Source of the DNA: Pyropia haitanensis
Lineage: Eukaryota > Rhodophyta > Bangiophyceae > Bangiales > Bangiaceae
Direction: 5' to 3'
Assembly: GCA_008729055.1 (NCBI GenBank)
Contig: SDUX01000004.1
Coordinates: forward strand, 3,474,172-3,538,171
Length of the DNA: 64,000 nucleotides
How positions within the stretch are numbered: the first letter of the stretch is position 1; the number at the start of each line of letters is the position of its first letter. Below, piece by piece: positions 41,866-51,943 of the stretch. The position numbers were made by a program, and so were the translations under genes. A model generated the notes under the pieces. It was not told the origin of the DNA. It searched no databases and saw nothing but the letters and a program-made list of their open reading frames with translations.

Positions 41866-43055
41866 ATGCCTTCCTTTACGGACCTGGACACGCCTTCGGG
41901 TGTTGCCAAGCTCAACGACTTTCTGGCGTCGGCCAGCTTTGTCGATGGGTGCGTCGCGCTTACCCGCCGCTGCCCCCTGCCCCGCCGTGGACGCGTGGGC
42001 CTGTGTGGGAGGTTCAGGCGCATTGTTGCTTTTTTTTCTTTGGACGGAACCTTTTGGTGTCTGTGGGGCAAGCCCAATGTTTGTTCCGTGCGGTGTGGTG
42101 GCGGGCGCGTGTCGATCCGTTTTCTAACCCTCGCCCGCTGTGCGCTGTGCTGTACCCTCCTTTTGCGGTTACTCGGTGATGGGGCACTTTGTGTAGCGCT
42201 CTGCCCACCAAGGCCGATGTGGCCCTGATGAAGTCCATCCCCCGCGCGCCCGACGCCGCTGACGCACCGCACGTGGCGCGGTGGTACAAGAACATTGCGT
42301 CATACTCGGCTCTGGAGGTGTACGTTTGCAGACGGGGCAGAGGGCGCCATGCGGTGGCAAGTCGCGCGTGCGCAGGTGGTGGGCGGTGTGCGGCTGGAGC
42401 GGCCAGGGGTCTTGCGCAGCGGTGACGTCTGCGTGCTGTGGCCAAGAGCGATGAACACCGAGGCGGTCTCGTGTGGTTTCGCTTTTCAACCTGAGCTTGC
42501 GTGAACTAACGTGCTGGCTGTATTGCTCGTGCTTGTTTGGGTCCTTGGTCTGGTGTGCCTTGCTGTTGCTCGTGGCCCTTCCCTGATGACTCCCAAAACA
42601 GCGCCGCCTTCTCTGGCGAGGCTCCCAAGGAGAAGACCGACGAGGACTTTGGGGATGACCTGTTCGGTGACACTGACTCGGACGACGAGGAGGCGTTGAA
42701 GGCGCAGGAGGAGCGTGCGCAGGCCGCCCTGGCGGCCAAGGCGGTGCGCGATGCCAAGAAGGCGGAGGCCGGCAAGAAGGTGGTCGCCAAGTCTTCGGTG
42801 GTGTTGGAGGTCAAGCCGTGGGAGTCGGACACGGACATGGCCGCGATGGAGGCGTCGGTGCGCGGGATTGACATGCCCGGTCTGACCTGGGGGGCGAGCA
42901 AGCTGCAGGAGATTGGGTATGGCATCAAGAAGCTGGTGATCATGTGCACCATCATTGACGAGCTGGTGCCGTCTACCGACGACATTACGGAGAAGATTGA
43001 GGCGTTTGAGGATTACGTGCAGAGCTGCGACATTGCCGCCTTCAACAAGCTCTAA
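41866..43055 (+). CDS. Translation elongation factor eEF1B guanine-exchange subunit (beta/delta type)
   Basis: Three exons: 41866-41948, 42197-42319 and 42602-43055. The introns are 248 and 282 nt with donors GTGCGT and GTACGT and acceptors TGTAG and AACAG. The phases match and give 219 aa, the usual family length. The N-terminal GST-C-like region (LNDFLASASFVDG, PTKADVALMKSI, HVARWYKNIASY) precedes an acidic segment (EDFGDDLFGDTDSDDEE). The C-terminal EF1-GNE domain has VVLEVKPWESDTDM, GLTWGASKLQEIGYGIKKL and the terminal CDIAAFNKL, which holds the conserved Asn-Lys-Leu end. It catalyses GDP-GTP exchange on eEF1A in the cytoplasm. A run of T and C precedes the ATG. Its 3' end is convergent with RRP36. 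Identification secure. Confidence 0.96.
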
Positions 43056-43549
43056 GCCGGGGGACGGGTCAACTGCTTCGTTCATTGACCTTGTAGACGG
43101 GTCTTGCGATTGGGCTGCCTCTTCTATTGGTGGTGCACTTGTTTCCCCCCCTCCCCCTTTTTTGTGATCGGTGGTGTAGGTTTGCAAGGCATGTAGGTGT
43201 TGGCGTGAGTTGTATGTGCATCTCTTCTTTCATGCGACACCCACTATCCTCTTTCGCACTCAGCCTTTCGCTAGGTCGAATGTCAGCACTCTATACCTCC
43301 TTATGTCTTGCCCAGACGGTGAACTGTCGAAAAACCGAGGCGCGTAGCCTGAGCACCCGTCTGCTGCTGGCGAAACTGGCAGCACGCGACCATGATTGAT
43401 CACAACACCAACGTCCCATGGACGACCGCCGGCGCTTTCATACAACGTGAACAGAACTCATGAGAAAACAACCGCCCCCAGCCCGGTCCCCCCGCCCCAA
43501 CCATGGTTGGATCCCCTCAGTCAGAGCCCGCCAACGGACACTGTCCACC
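43056..43549. other. Shared 3' flanks of eEF1B and RRP36
   Basis: 494 bp between two convergent stop codons, AT-richer than the genes and without an ORF of interest. It should hold both polyadenylation sites; no canonical AATAAA is seen. Confidence 0.6.
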
Positions 43550-44137
43550 CTACGCCTGCCTCTCTGACGGTAGTAGCCGCTTGTCCTTCCCGGCCTCCCG
43601 CTTCCGCCGCCGCTCCACGTACTTTCGAAGCCTGCCCGACGACTTGAGCTCCTCGAACTTGCGCTCAATCACCTTCTCCTTCACCACCTTCTCCTTGACG
43701 TACCACGCGCGCTTGCCACCCGACGCCACCCGGTCCCGCTCCTCCCGCCGCAGGGTGCGGCGAACGTCCTCCTCCCGCGCACGCTCTGTCGCAGCCTCGT
43801 CAACGCTGCGCATGGACTTGAGGCGCCGCGCGGCCGCGTCGTCGCCCCGGCGCGCGGCACGGTCCAGCTCCGCTTCCTCTGCCGCCCGCATGTCCCGGAG
43901 GAAGGCATAGGAGCGCGCGGCGGTGGCGGCGTCGCCGGTGGAGCACGCAGAGTCAAAACGGGGGTCAAAGCGACGGCGGCTCGCGTCGCGGGCGGCGGCC
44001 GCCAAGTGCGGCGGTAGCGCTACGGTGGAGACGAGTAGGTCATCCCGGCCAGGCGGGGTGGGGCGTGCCGAAGACAGCTCAGGGGGGGCATGCTTATGCC
44101 GCTTCTTGACAGCCAGCTGCGGGGGCTTGGGTGCCAT
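43550..44137 (-). CDS. RRP36: rRNA biogenesis protein RRP36 homologue
   Basis: A 195-aa intronless protein from ATG 44137 (MAPKPPQLAVKKRHKHAPPE). RRP36 is a nucleolar component of the SSU processome needed for early 18S pre-rRNA cleavages. The family core is visible: RRRFDPRFDSACSTGD (the RDPRF-like motif), YAFLRDMRAAEEAEL, a charged coiled coil with LRREERDRV, then KRAWYVKEKVVKEKVIERKFEELKSSGRLRKYVERRRKREAGKDKR, matching the conserved FKELK..KLxxFLxRKRRRNAGKDRR end. The protein is shorter than animal homologues because the N-terminal acidic part is reduced. The upstream frame to 44266 is excluded because MAPK is the more typical start. Confidence 0.9.
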   Translation of the reverse strand: MAPKPPQLAVKKRHKHAPPELSSARPTPPGRDDLLVSTVALPPHLAAAARDASRRRFDPRFDSACSTGDAATAARSYAFLRDMRAAEEAELDRAARRGDDAAARRLKSMRSVDEAATERAREEDVRRTLRREERDRVASGGKRAWYVKEKVVKEKVIERKFEELKSSGRLRKYVERRRKREAGKDKRLLPSERQA

Positions 44138-45380
44138 GATGAGAGAAAGTCGACGGCGGGTGAGGTGGGGAGGCGACGCACGGTCGGACGAACATCGACA
44201 ACATGCTACTCTGGTCCCGTCCCGTCTGTCAAGCCCCGCCTGAACTGCACGCCCGTGAGCGTGCATTCACGAAATGGTGGGCCCCGATTGGCCAGCAGAT
44301 CGACGCCGTCCTTTAGGCGCAGCCCTCGAGGCCGATGGGGCACCGTCGCTCACGTGAACTTAACTGCTCCCAGCGCTGGATAAATGCCTGCTGAGTGAGT
44401 TGAACACACAAACTCGCTGGATAAATACGTAGTGGATTTTTTTGTGTTCTTGCACGCAGTCAGTCATGAGTAGCGATGGAACCTCTCGCAGGACACAGAA
44501 CGAAGCACGTGGTGAAGGTGGCCAGCCCCGTTCCAACAACGAAGGGGCACCTTGGCCTCTTCCTCCTCGTCCGCTGCAAAGATGCTCTCACGCCTGTGCT
44601 CGCAACGCAACAGGCAGCGGCAGGGGGGTCGTCACTCTCGTTTGTCAATGACAGCCTGGCCATTCTTCTTAGAGAGTCCCAACTGCTGCACCACTTCCAT
44701 CATCAAGACGCAGCTCTCCTGGTCTTCTACCTCACCGTGGATCATTTCCTCCCCCCTTCTCGTCACTGCCTACTATGTCCAGGTCGGTTTCGTGGGGAGC
44801 AAAACTTCTGCCCGGAATTTCTCCGAAAGGGGGCCTCGCTCGTTACGAAATCTTGCATGGTCACAGTCACGGGAGCGTTCTCGCGCCATGATTGGCTGCT
44901 CACCTCGTTTCTACGCACAACGAGGCGAAGCCACTTCCGTCCCGACCCACACTGCCCACGCGACGCTGCCGTTTTTCTCTTTGTCCATCGCTGCGCCATG
45001 CCTCCGGGGAGAGAATTTCTGGCTGGTGTGGGACCTGCGGCCGTCTGGGTCGAGGGACGGGCATCGTCCCGTTGACCTCCTCATCCCAGTCTCGCCGCAC
45101 AGTGCCTGTGTGTGCTCTGTTCTGTGCAACCCTATTTCAGTGTTGCCCTCTCCGTTGCTGGTCGTCGCCAGTTCGCCTTCATCATTGCCGTCCTCTCCCC
45201 TCTTCCATCGCTCTCACTCTCTGTCCTCGTCGCCCTTCTTCCTGTCCCCCGCTCCACCGCCACTTGGTCAAGCTCCACGCTTCCCCCTCCGCCGCCCTCG
45301 TCCTCCCTTTCCCCCACTCTCCTCCTCTCCTTCCGCTCCTGTCCTCCTCTTTTCGCCCTCTTCCCGCCCCCACTGCCAAG
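44138..45380. promoter_or_regulatory. Divergent intergenic region RRP36 / glutaredoxin-MsrA with duplicated CGCTGGATAAAT
   Basis: The 1.24-kb region separates two divergent genes. CGCTGGATAAAT occurs twice as a direct repeat (44375-44386 and 44416-44427) and may supply TATA-like elements. The 220 bases before 45381 are extremely pyrimidine-rich. A 199-aa plus-strand frame from ATG 44476 has no recognisable motif and is not called as a gene. Confidence 0.45.
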
Positions 45381-46460
45381 ATGGGGCAGCATCTTCCCCG
45401 CTCTGCTGGGGCTGCCGCCGCCTCCAACGGCGCGATCACCTCTGCCGCTGCTGCTGACGCCTATGTGGCCTCCACCGTCGCCGCCCACCCCGTGGTCGTA
45501 TTTTCCAAGACCTACTGCCCCTACTGTTCAAAGGCTAAGGATGCGCTGGCCACGTCGGCAAGGTCGGTGGTCGACGCGCCGACGCCGCACGTTGTCGAGC
45601 TCGACCGCCGCGCAGATGGGGCGGCGGTTCAAGCGGCGCTCGCGCGTCTCACCCGCCGCCGGACGGTGCCCAACGTGTTTGTCGGTGGCACCTCCGTGGG
45701 CGGCGGGGACGACGTTGCCGCCCTGAGCCGCTCGGGGGTGCTCAAGCAGATGCTCCGCGCCGCCCCCGAGACGCTGTCGGCGGCGAATGCGGAGGCGGCG
45801 GCCAAGGTGGCCAAGGCGGCTAGCAACGGTGGGGCTACCACCGCGGCCGACGTGCAACAGGCAAATGGCGCCGAGGGGGGTTCATCGTCGGCTGCGGCCG
45901 CCGCCGCCACGTGTGCCGCCCCGCCGACGGCCGCGGCTGCCAAGGACGCCGCCGCCCCCGCCACCGGCCTGCGCACGGTGCAGTTTGGGGCGGGCTGCTT
46001 TTGGGGGGTGGAGCTGGCGTTTGCGCGCGTGCCCGGCGTCGTGGAAACGTCTGTCGGTTACGCAGGCGGCTCGTCCAAGGATCCCTCTTACCGCGCTGTA
46101 TGTGGGGGTGCCACTGGCCACGCTGAGGTTGTCCGCGTCGTCCATGACCCCGCGGTGGTGTCCCTGGCGGAGCTGCTCAAGGTCTTTGCGGACCGCCACG
46201 ACCCGACGGTGGCCAACCGCGTCGGCAATGACGTTGGCACCCAGTACCGCTCGGCGGTCTATGTCGACACGGACGCCGAGGCGGACGAGGTGCGAGCGTG
46301 GGCGGCACGGGTGGCGGCCAAGCGCGGCAAGCCCGTGACCACCGAGATTCGGACAGAGGTGCCGTTCTGGGCTGCGGAGGAGGCGCATCAGCGATACCTG
46401 GAGAAGCGGGGGCAGGTGGCAACCAAGGGCGCCACCGCTCGTATCCGGTGCTACGGCTAA
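45381..46460 (+). CDS. Glutaredoxin-peptide methionine sulfoxide reductase A fusion
   Basis: A 359-aa intronless protein from ATG 45381. Residues about 22-128 are a dithiol glutaredoxin: [16 protein letters not shown] (active-site CPYC, C46/C49), [10 protein letters not shown] (cis-Pro TVP) and SVGGGDD. An Ala-rich linker (about 130-195) leads to Msr[10 protein letters not shown] with catalytic C206, [32 protein letters not shown], and a C-terminal RIRCYG with C357 as the likely recycling cysteine. The enzyme reduces methionine-S-sulfoxide, and the fused Grx should regenerate it with glutathione. From memory, a natural Grx-MsrA fusion has been characterised from a red alga (Gracilaria). No obvious organelle transit peptide is seen, so it is probably cytosolic. 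Identification of both domains is secure. Confidence 0.95.
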   Translation: MGQHLPRSAGAAAASNGAITSAAAADAYVASTVAAHPVVVFSKTYCPYCSKAKDALATSARSVVDAPTPHVVELDRRADGAAVQAALARLTRRRTVPNVFVGGTSVGGGDDVAALSRSGVLKQMLRAAPETLSAANAEAAAKVAKAASNGGATTAADVQQANGAEGGSSSAAAAAATCAAPPTAAAAKDAAAPATGLRTVQFGAGCFWGVELAFARVPGVVETSVGYAGGSSKDPSYRAVCGGATGHAEVVRVVHDPAVVSLAELLKVFADRHDPTVANRVGNDVGTQYRSAVYVDTDAEADEVRAWAARVAAKRGKPVTTEIRTEVPFWAAEEAHQRYLEKRGQVATKGATARIRCYG

Positions 46461-48261
46461 GGACCAGGTGACTGGTGCTTTGGCTCGTCTTGTTGCTCTT
46501 TGTCCCCAGTGTTGTTGTGATGATGTTTGTGATATGTTTATCTTGTCTTCCCTTCAATACAGTATTTTGTTTGTAGACCCGCCTACACGCTTGTGTCTCG
46601 TGCCCCAGTTCACAGGCGCGACCATTCACAGCTCTCCTACGGGTCCCCATGTTGCCCCTCTCCCTCGCACGCCCCAGACACCCGCGTGCCCACACCTGCC
46701 ACGTGCCCTCGCCAGGGCTTTGCCTTGCCTGTCTCCCTGCACCCACGTCGTCTCGGCCAACGCCCACATACGCACCCAACAAACCTGCAGTCGTCCAGCG
46801 CACTCTTCACGGGCTCTCCCGCGGGCACGTTCGTGCGCCCCACCCTGCGCCGCCGGCACCCTCTCGACCGACTCCACTTCACCCGCCACGTCCCGGCTCG
46901 CCCACTGGTCCGACGTCATGTGCCCCGCTCGCCGCCGCACGGCCACCAGCCGCAAACCCGGGTGACTGCCATCCAGTCCACGACTGCTGGTTTCAGCAGC
47001 TGCGCGCCACTGTCACCAACGGCTTCCCGTCTGACGTACGCACGGACGCCCAGCCAGCTCCCCCGTTGGCCCCACGCCTCACGCCCCGCTCTACCAGGTG
47101 TCGGCCAACAGCTCATCCGCTGGCGCCCCCCCGATGAGCTACTAGCTATTGCTACGTCATAGGCAAACTCTACTTGACGCGCACCATGTCGGGCGCATGA
47201 AAAAAGGGGAAAAAGTCCGTTCAAGCACCGAGTCCACGCAACCATACCCCATAGGACACCAACCCCTTGCTTCTCATCCTACCCTCATGTCCACCCGAGG
47301 TGCCCTCCACGAACAGACCGCGGCACTTGATCGCCGGTGGCAGCGAGCAGTCCCTGCGGGGAAGAAAATCAACAGCCCGTCTCCCACCAGGGGACAAATA
47401 GAACAAGACAACAAACCAAAACCGACGCAGCCCGCCGCTGCGGCAACCCCGGCACACCGGGGTTGGCGGCGTCACCCCGCAGCGGCGCCTCGCGGCCAAC
47501 GCTGCACGTCGCCGTCACCACCGCGGAGCGGCGGTGAAAGCGCGCGGCACGCCACACCGCGTGAGCGCCACGGCCGCAAAGGCACCACACACGGGGCGGG
47601 AGGGGGGGAGGGGGGACGCACCCCTCCCGCGACACCAGGCGGGCGGCGCGCCGGGGTATCGAGGGGCGTTCCCATCGTGCCGCCCAGGGCTCCTAACCTG
47701 CCTGCCACAGCAGGACGAACGCCGACGCCCGCCAACGACGCGGAGGAACGCCGCCGATGCGGTTGCCAGATGGGAGCCACAGCCACAGCCCTGGCGACGA
47801 AAAACCGTCGACCGTGGGTATCCCAGTCGGATGCCGCAGAGGACCGAGCCCACCTCGTCGGGAGTGAAGCCGCCACGAGTGCTCCCGGCTAGCCGCCAGA
47901 GACAACTGCCACCCGTCCGTAGCGTCGGCGGCACGTTCACGGCAAGGTCCACTCAACGCAGACAACCGGCTGCGCGTGTCGGTCAATGGGGGGAGGGAGG
48001 GGTGGGGAACCTGCGCTCCAGGCAGCGAGTCTCTCCATCATCCCTGCAGAGAAGGATTGGCGCCTCCCCATCCCAGCAGTGCAACTGCAGTCACACGCCC
48101 AATCACAAGAGTCGTTGTCCCTGTCGCCGCCCCACCCTTCATCGTCACCGCTGCTTCTGAGCGCCACCACCGCCCCTTGACCTGCCGCCTCTCCCGCCCG
48201 CGTTGGTTGCGCCCGACCCACACGCCGCGCCGATGACGTTGCCGTCGCAGCTGTCCCCGCA
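46461..48261. other. Intergenic region, no supported gene
   Basis: 1.8 kb between convergent genes, moderately GC-rich, starting with the AT-richer 3' flank of the Grx-MsrA gene (to about 46580). Open frames of up to 247 codons have no domain, start context or compositional bias that would support them. Confidence 0.55.
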
Positions 48262-49164
48262 TCATCTCCTCCGACCCTGTGCGCTGCTGCCCTTGCTACG
48301 GCCCGCCGCGAAGAGGGGCCACTCAAACAGGAGCACAGTCTTGACCACCCTCGGCAGGGCGCGGTACACGGCCGGCGGCAGCGGCACCACCGGGCTCGTC
48401 GACGCCTTCCACTCGTCAAAGCCGGCCATCCGCCCATACTTCTTGTTCCACCCCCGCTCCAGGATGGGCATGCCCGACAAGCCCAGCAACAGGGCCATGA
48501 CAAGCAGCGGCGACGCGGCGGCCGCCACCAGCTCGCCGCCCCGCAGCTGCTGAGCAGCAGAGACGAAGATGCCCCACCAGATGAGCCACTCCCCAAAGTA
48601 GTTGGGGTGCCGTGACCACCGCCAGACACCCACGTCGCACCACGCCTTGGCGTTCGGGGCAGACTTGAACGTCAGCTTCTGCAGGTCCGCCACCGCCTCG
48701 AGCGCCAGGCCGGCTGCAAAGAGCGCCCAGCCAAGATAGTCAGCGACGCCCAGGCCGATTGAGCCGGCCAGCCCGCGCGCGTCGACGTTGACGAGCATCA
48801 CAGGCAGGGAGACGGTGTAAACCCAGAGGGCCTGTAGGCTCCAAAACACCATCAACTTGGGTAAGCTATTTCGTGTGCGGTCAAACCGCTTGTCCTCCCC
48901 CCACCTGAGAATACGGAACAACAGGAAGAGGGCCAGCCGGACTCCCCAGACAATCTGCAGGGCCGACAACACCACCTGGCGCGGGTGGTTGCCGGCCGAC
49001 ACCACCAGCGTCACCAGGGCATTGACAACGAAGCCCGTGCCGCCGGCAAAGTCCGTCAGCCTGTCGAACCGAAGCGTGGCGGTGATGGCAAAGAAAACTA
49101 ACTGGTAGCCCACCGTTAGGAGGGCGGTCAAGACCAGATAATGCGAGTACAGCACAGCCGCCAT
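48262..49164 (-). CDS. DUF1295 / steroid 5-alpha-reductase-like membrane protein
   Basis: A 300-aa intronless protein from ATG 49164 (context CACCATGG). It has about seven hydrophobic segments. The family signature lies near residues 210-230: VWRWSRHPNYFGEWLIWWGIF, preceded by the DLQKLTFKSAP region and followed by SGMPILERGWNKKYG and FDEWKASTSPVVPLPP. These motifs are typical of DUF1295 proteins, related to steroid 5-alpha-reductase and isoprenylcysteine methyltransferase-type integral membrane reductases; the RHPNY segment contributes to NADPH binding in that superfamily. It is probably an endoplasmic-reticulum enzyme acting on a lipid or sterol; the substrate is unknown. The open frame upstream of 49164 is not needed. 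Confidence 0.9.
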   Translation of the reverse strand: MAAVLYSHYLVLTALLTVGYQLVFFAITATLRFDRLTDFAGGTGFVVNALVTLVVSAGNHPRQVVLSALQIVWGVRLALFLLFRILRWGEDKRFDRTRNSLPKLMVFWSLQALWVYTVSLPVMLVNVDARGLAGSIGLGVADYLGWALFAAGLALEAVADLQKLTFKSAPNAKAWCDVGVWRWSRHPNYFGEWLIWWGIFVSAAQQLRGGELVAAAASPLLVMALLLGLSGMPILERGWNKKYGRMAGFDEWKASTSPVVPLPPAVYRALPRVVKTVLLFEWPLFAAGRSKGSSAQGRRR

Positions 49165-50119
49165 GGTGGGCCGTCGGGGGGGGGCGGCCGAGGAGGGAGC
49201 AGGGCAAGCCGGGGATGGGTGGAGGAGGCGCCCGCCCCAGGGAACGGCCGACGTCGCGGCAGGGGCAGCGGCGGGGAGACACCGACACGGCCGGCCGGGA
49301 CGAGGGTTAGCAGCCTGCGGTGGTCCGCAGAGACGCGCCGACGACGCCAAGCGGGGGCGGGGCAAGCAGCGGGCCGCTGGCTGGGACGGCGGCGACGCAC
49401 ACCGGGGTGACGCGGCAGCCCGCGGACACAGGTACAAGCTGCAAAAGGCGGGCTGCGGGTCGGACGTCACCGTCCACATGGCGACCAGACGTCCGTCGAG
49501 CGGACGATACAGGCTGTATCTGGTGTGCCACCAGCAAGAGGACATCGCGTGCATGTTGCGCAGCACAGGGCGCTGTGCATGCGTGTGGCGTTGGACTTCC
49601 TCCGCGAATTATACTCTGCTGTACTTGGACAGAAACTGCTTGAGGTCGTGAGTACTGCAACTCCCCTTGTTCCCTCACTGCGTGGGGAGGGGGTACGATG
49701 AAGTGCTGCGGAGCAACGGTGTTTCCCATACCATGTGGCATGCACCCGCCAAGCCGTAGTCCCACCTGCGTCGTCAATCCGTAGCACCTCGGAGACCCCT
49801 CCCAGTTCCAACACAAGAAGCTGTCCTATCGCGGGACACGGTGGTTGGCTGTCAAGCCCAGCACCTCCACACGCGCCTCGGCCAGAAGGTCCAACCCCGC
49901 GTGGTGGCACGTGCGCACACAATCATCAATGCAGTTTATTGAGGATGCTCCTGCCGGCAGCACTCCCCCAGTCAATCCCGACGGTCCACCTCTCTCAAGG
50001 TCGCCCGCTCGCCTGCCCTCTGCGCTTCTCCCTCCCCCTCAAATTCCGTATGCAGCTGCATGCACGCTGGTCCAAGAGCGCGACAAATGCTCGACAGCAT
50101 CCCTTCTGGCTCTCTACGC
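49165..50119. other. Promoter side of DUF1295 gene and 3' flank of fasciclin gene
   Basis: 955 bp on the minus-strand path from the fasciclin stop to the DUF1295 start. The part next to the DUF1295 ATG is pyrimidine-rich on the coding strand. GTATAATTC at about 49607-49615 (minus strand) resembles a TATA element but is about 450 bp from the ATG. Confidence 0.4.
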
Positions 50120-51156
50120 TCAGACGCCACCGTTGCGAACGCAGCTGCACGTCCGCTGGTCCAGGCGCGCGCCAATCGCTTGGCAATACCCGACCCTGTT
50201 GACTGGACAGATGGGCATGGGCAGCAGCACCGCATCAATGACGTGGACCACGCCGTTGGAGGCTCCCAGGTCGCCGGGCGCAATCTGCGCATTCATGCGC
50301 ACCGCGGGCGCCAGGTCAATGACGCGGAGCCACGGGCGGACGGCGATGAGCCCGCCCTCCACCGTCCGCACCGTGTTGCCCGCCAAGTCCCGGGTGCCCA
50401 GCCGTCCCGGCAGGATGTGGTAGGAGAGGATGCGCTGCAAGAGCGGCAGCGGGTTGCCGCCGCCCATGCGCGTGAAAGTCGTGATGAGGAAGTTGAAGAT
50501 CGGGGTTGGGTGGTCACTCGCGGCGGCGTAGCCGAGCACCCGCGCCAGCCGGACAAACGCCGCGTCGGTCGGCGCGAATACCGTCAACACCGCGCTGGGG
50601 TGTCCAAGGGCGGCCAGCAGGCCAGACGCTTCGAGCGCTTCGCCCAGTACCGCAAAGCCGTCGGCCGCAGAGATGATGGCGGCGATGGTCGCGGGGCCCC
50701 CAGGGCCAATCGGCAGCGGCCGGCCGGGGCCTTGGCCAGGCGCGGGCTGCCCCGGCGGCCCGGGCGGGAACGGTCCTTGCCCCGGCGGCAGCGGGGGGAA
50801 CTGGCCCGGCAGTGGCGCCGGCGGGAAGGGCTGCGGCATGGGCGGGGCGGGGCCAGGGGCAGGGGCCGGCCCCTGCGGCGGCGGCCGCGGCGGCCCGCGC
50901 CCGGGGATTGGCGCCGGCATGGGGGCTCCCGGGAAGGGCAGTGGCGGCGGGGCGGGCTGGATGGGGCCGGGACCAGGGCCGGGCATGGGCAGCGGACCGG
51001 GCTGCGGGCCGGGAATGGGCCACGGCAGCATGCCGGGCAGCGGCGCAGGCGCGGGCCAGCCCACAGGGTTGGGCGGTAGGGTGCCCGGCTGGGGCGGCAG
51101 CTGGCCCGGCAGCGGCGGCGGCACGGGTGGCAACTGGCCCGGCGGCGGCAGCTGAC

Positions 51157-51188
<32 letters not shown>

Positions 51189-51195
51189 AGCTGAC

Positions 51196-51227
<32 letters not shown>

Positions 51228-51943
51228 CGCGGAGGCCGGCGCGTGCGCGAAGGCGATGGCCGCGGCGGAGGCTGGCTGCCGCGAGGCGGTGGCGAGGCGG
51301 ACGGCGCACGCGACGGGCGTGCCGGCGGCGACGGGCCGGGCCGCGACGGCGGCGGGCGTGGGCGCGGCGTCCCCAGTGGCGCCGGCAGCAGGACGCCGTC
51401 AATCAGGTGGATGATGCCGTTTGATGCCTGCACGTCGGCGGTGACGATGCGCGGGTTGGGCCGCCGCGGCGCGCCGTCAATGAGGCTCCGCTCGTCGGGG
51501 CCGAGGCGGACGCGGGGGCCCTCCAGCGGCGTGTACCCCCGCTCCCGCACCAGCATCGACCGTGACACGCGGCCCTGCGCCACGTGGTAGCGGAGGACAG
51601 AGGTGAGGAGCGGCATCGGGTCCCCGCCGGTGGTGTCCATGAGCACCTTGCTAATCGCGGTGAACGTGCCGTCGGGGTCTGCCGAGCCACGGTAGCCAAA
51701 CGAGCGGGCCAGCCGCCCAAACGCCGCGTCCGTCGGCGCAAAGACGGTGAGCGTGGCGGAGGGGTCGTCGACAACGCGGATGAGGTTGGCGGCGGTCAGG
51801 GCCTTGACGAGGATGGTCGTGTTGGGCGTCGAGGAGGCCAGCTCGGCAATCGTCTGGCCCGCCGCCGCGCCGGCAGTGGCGACAAAGAGGGTGGTGGCCA
51901 CGAGGGCTCCCACCAGCTTCCCGCGGCGGGACATGGTGGGCAC
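50120..51943 (-). CDS. Secreted protein with two fasciclin (FAS1) domains and a long Pro-rich linker
   Basis: A 607-aa intronless protein with ATG at 51943; a second Met three residues later would also serve. The signal peptide is LVGALVATTLFVATAGAAAG, residues 10-29. FAS1 domain 1 (about 31-187) has the H1 motif TLTVFAPTDAAFGRL, the LRYHVAQG motif and the H2-like NGIIHLIDGVLLP. Domain 2 (about 420-590) repeats VLTVFAPTDAAFVRL, LSYHILPG and NGVVHVIDAVLLP. Between them lie about 230 residues of Pro/Gly/Ala, including PPPPPPPGQLPP repeats that resemble hydroxyproline-rich wall protein. The C-terminus has five cysteines (ICPVNRVGYC...RTCSCV). Fasciclin proteins mediate adhesion; an extracellular-matrix role is inferred. 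No GPI signal is evident. Confidence 0.94.

Noticed and set aside
44476..45075. 199-aa ORF between RRP36 and Grx-MsrA
   Set aside because: Has an ATG but no recognisable motif, overlaps another open frame and lies in a divergent promoter region.
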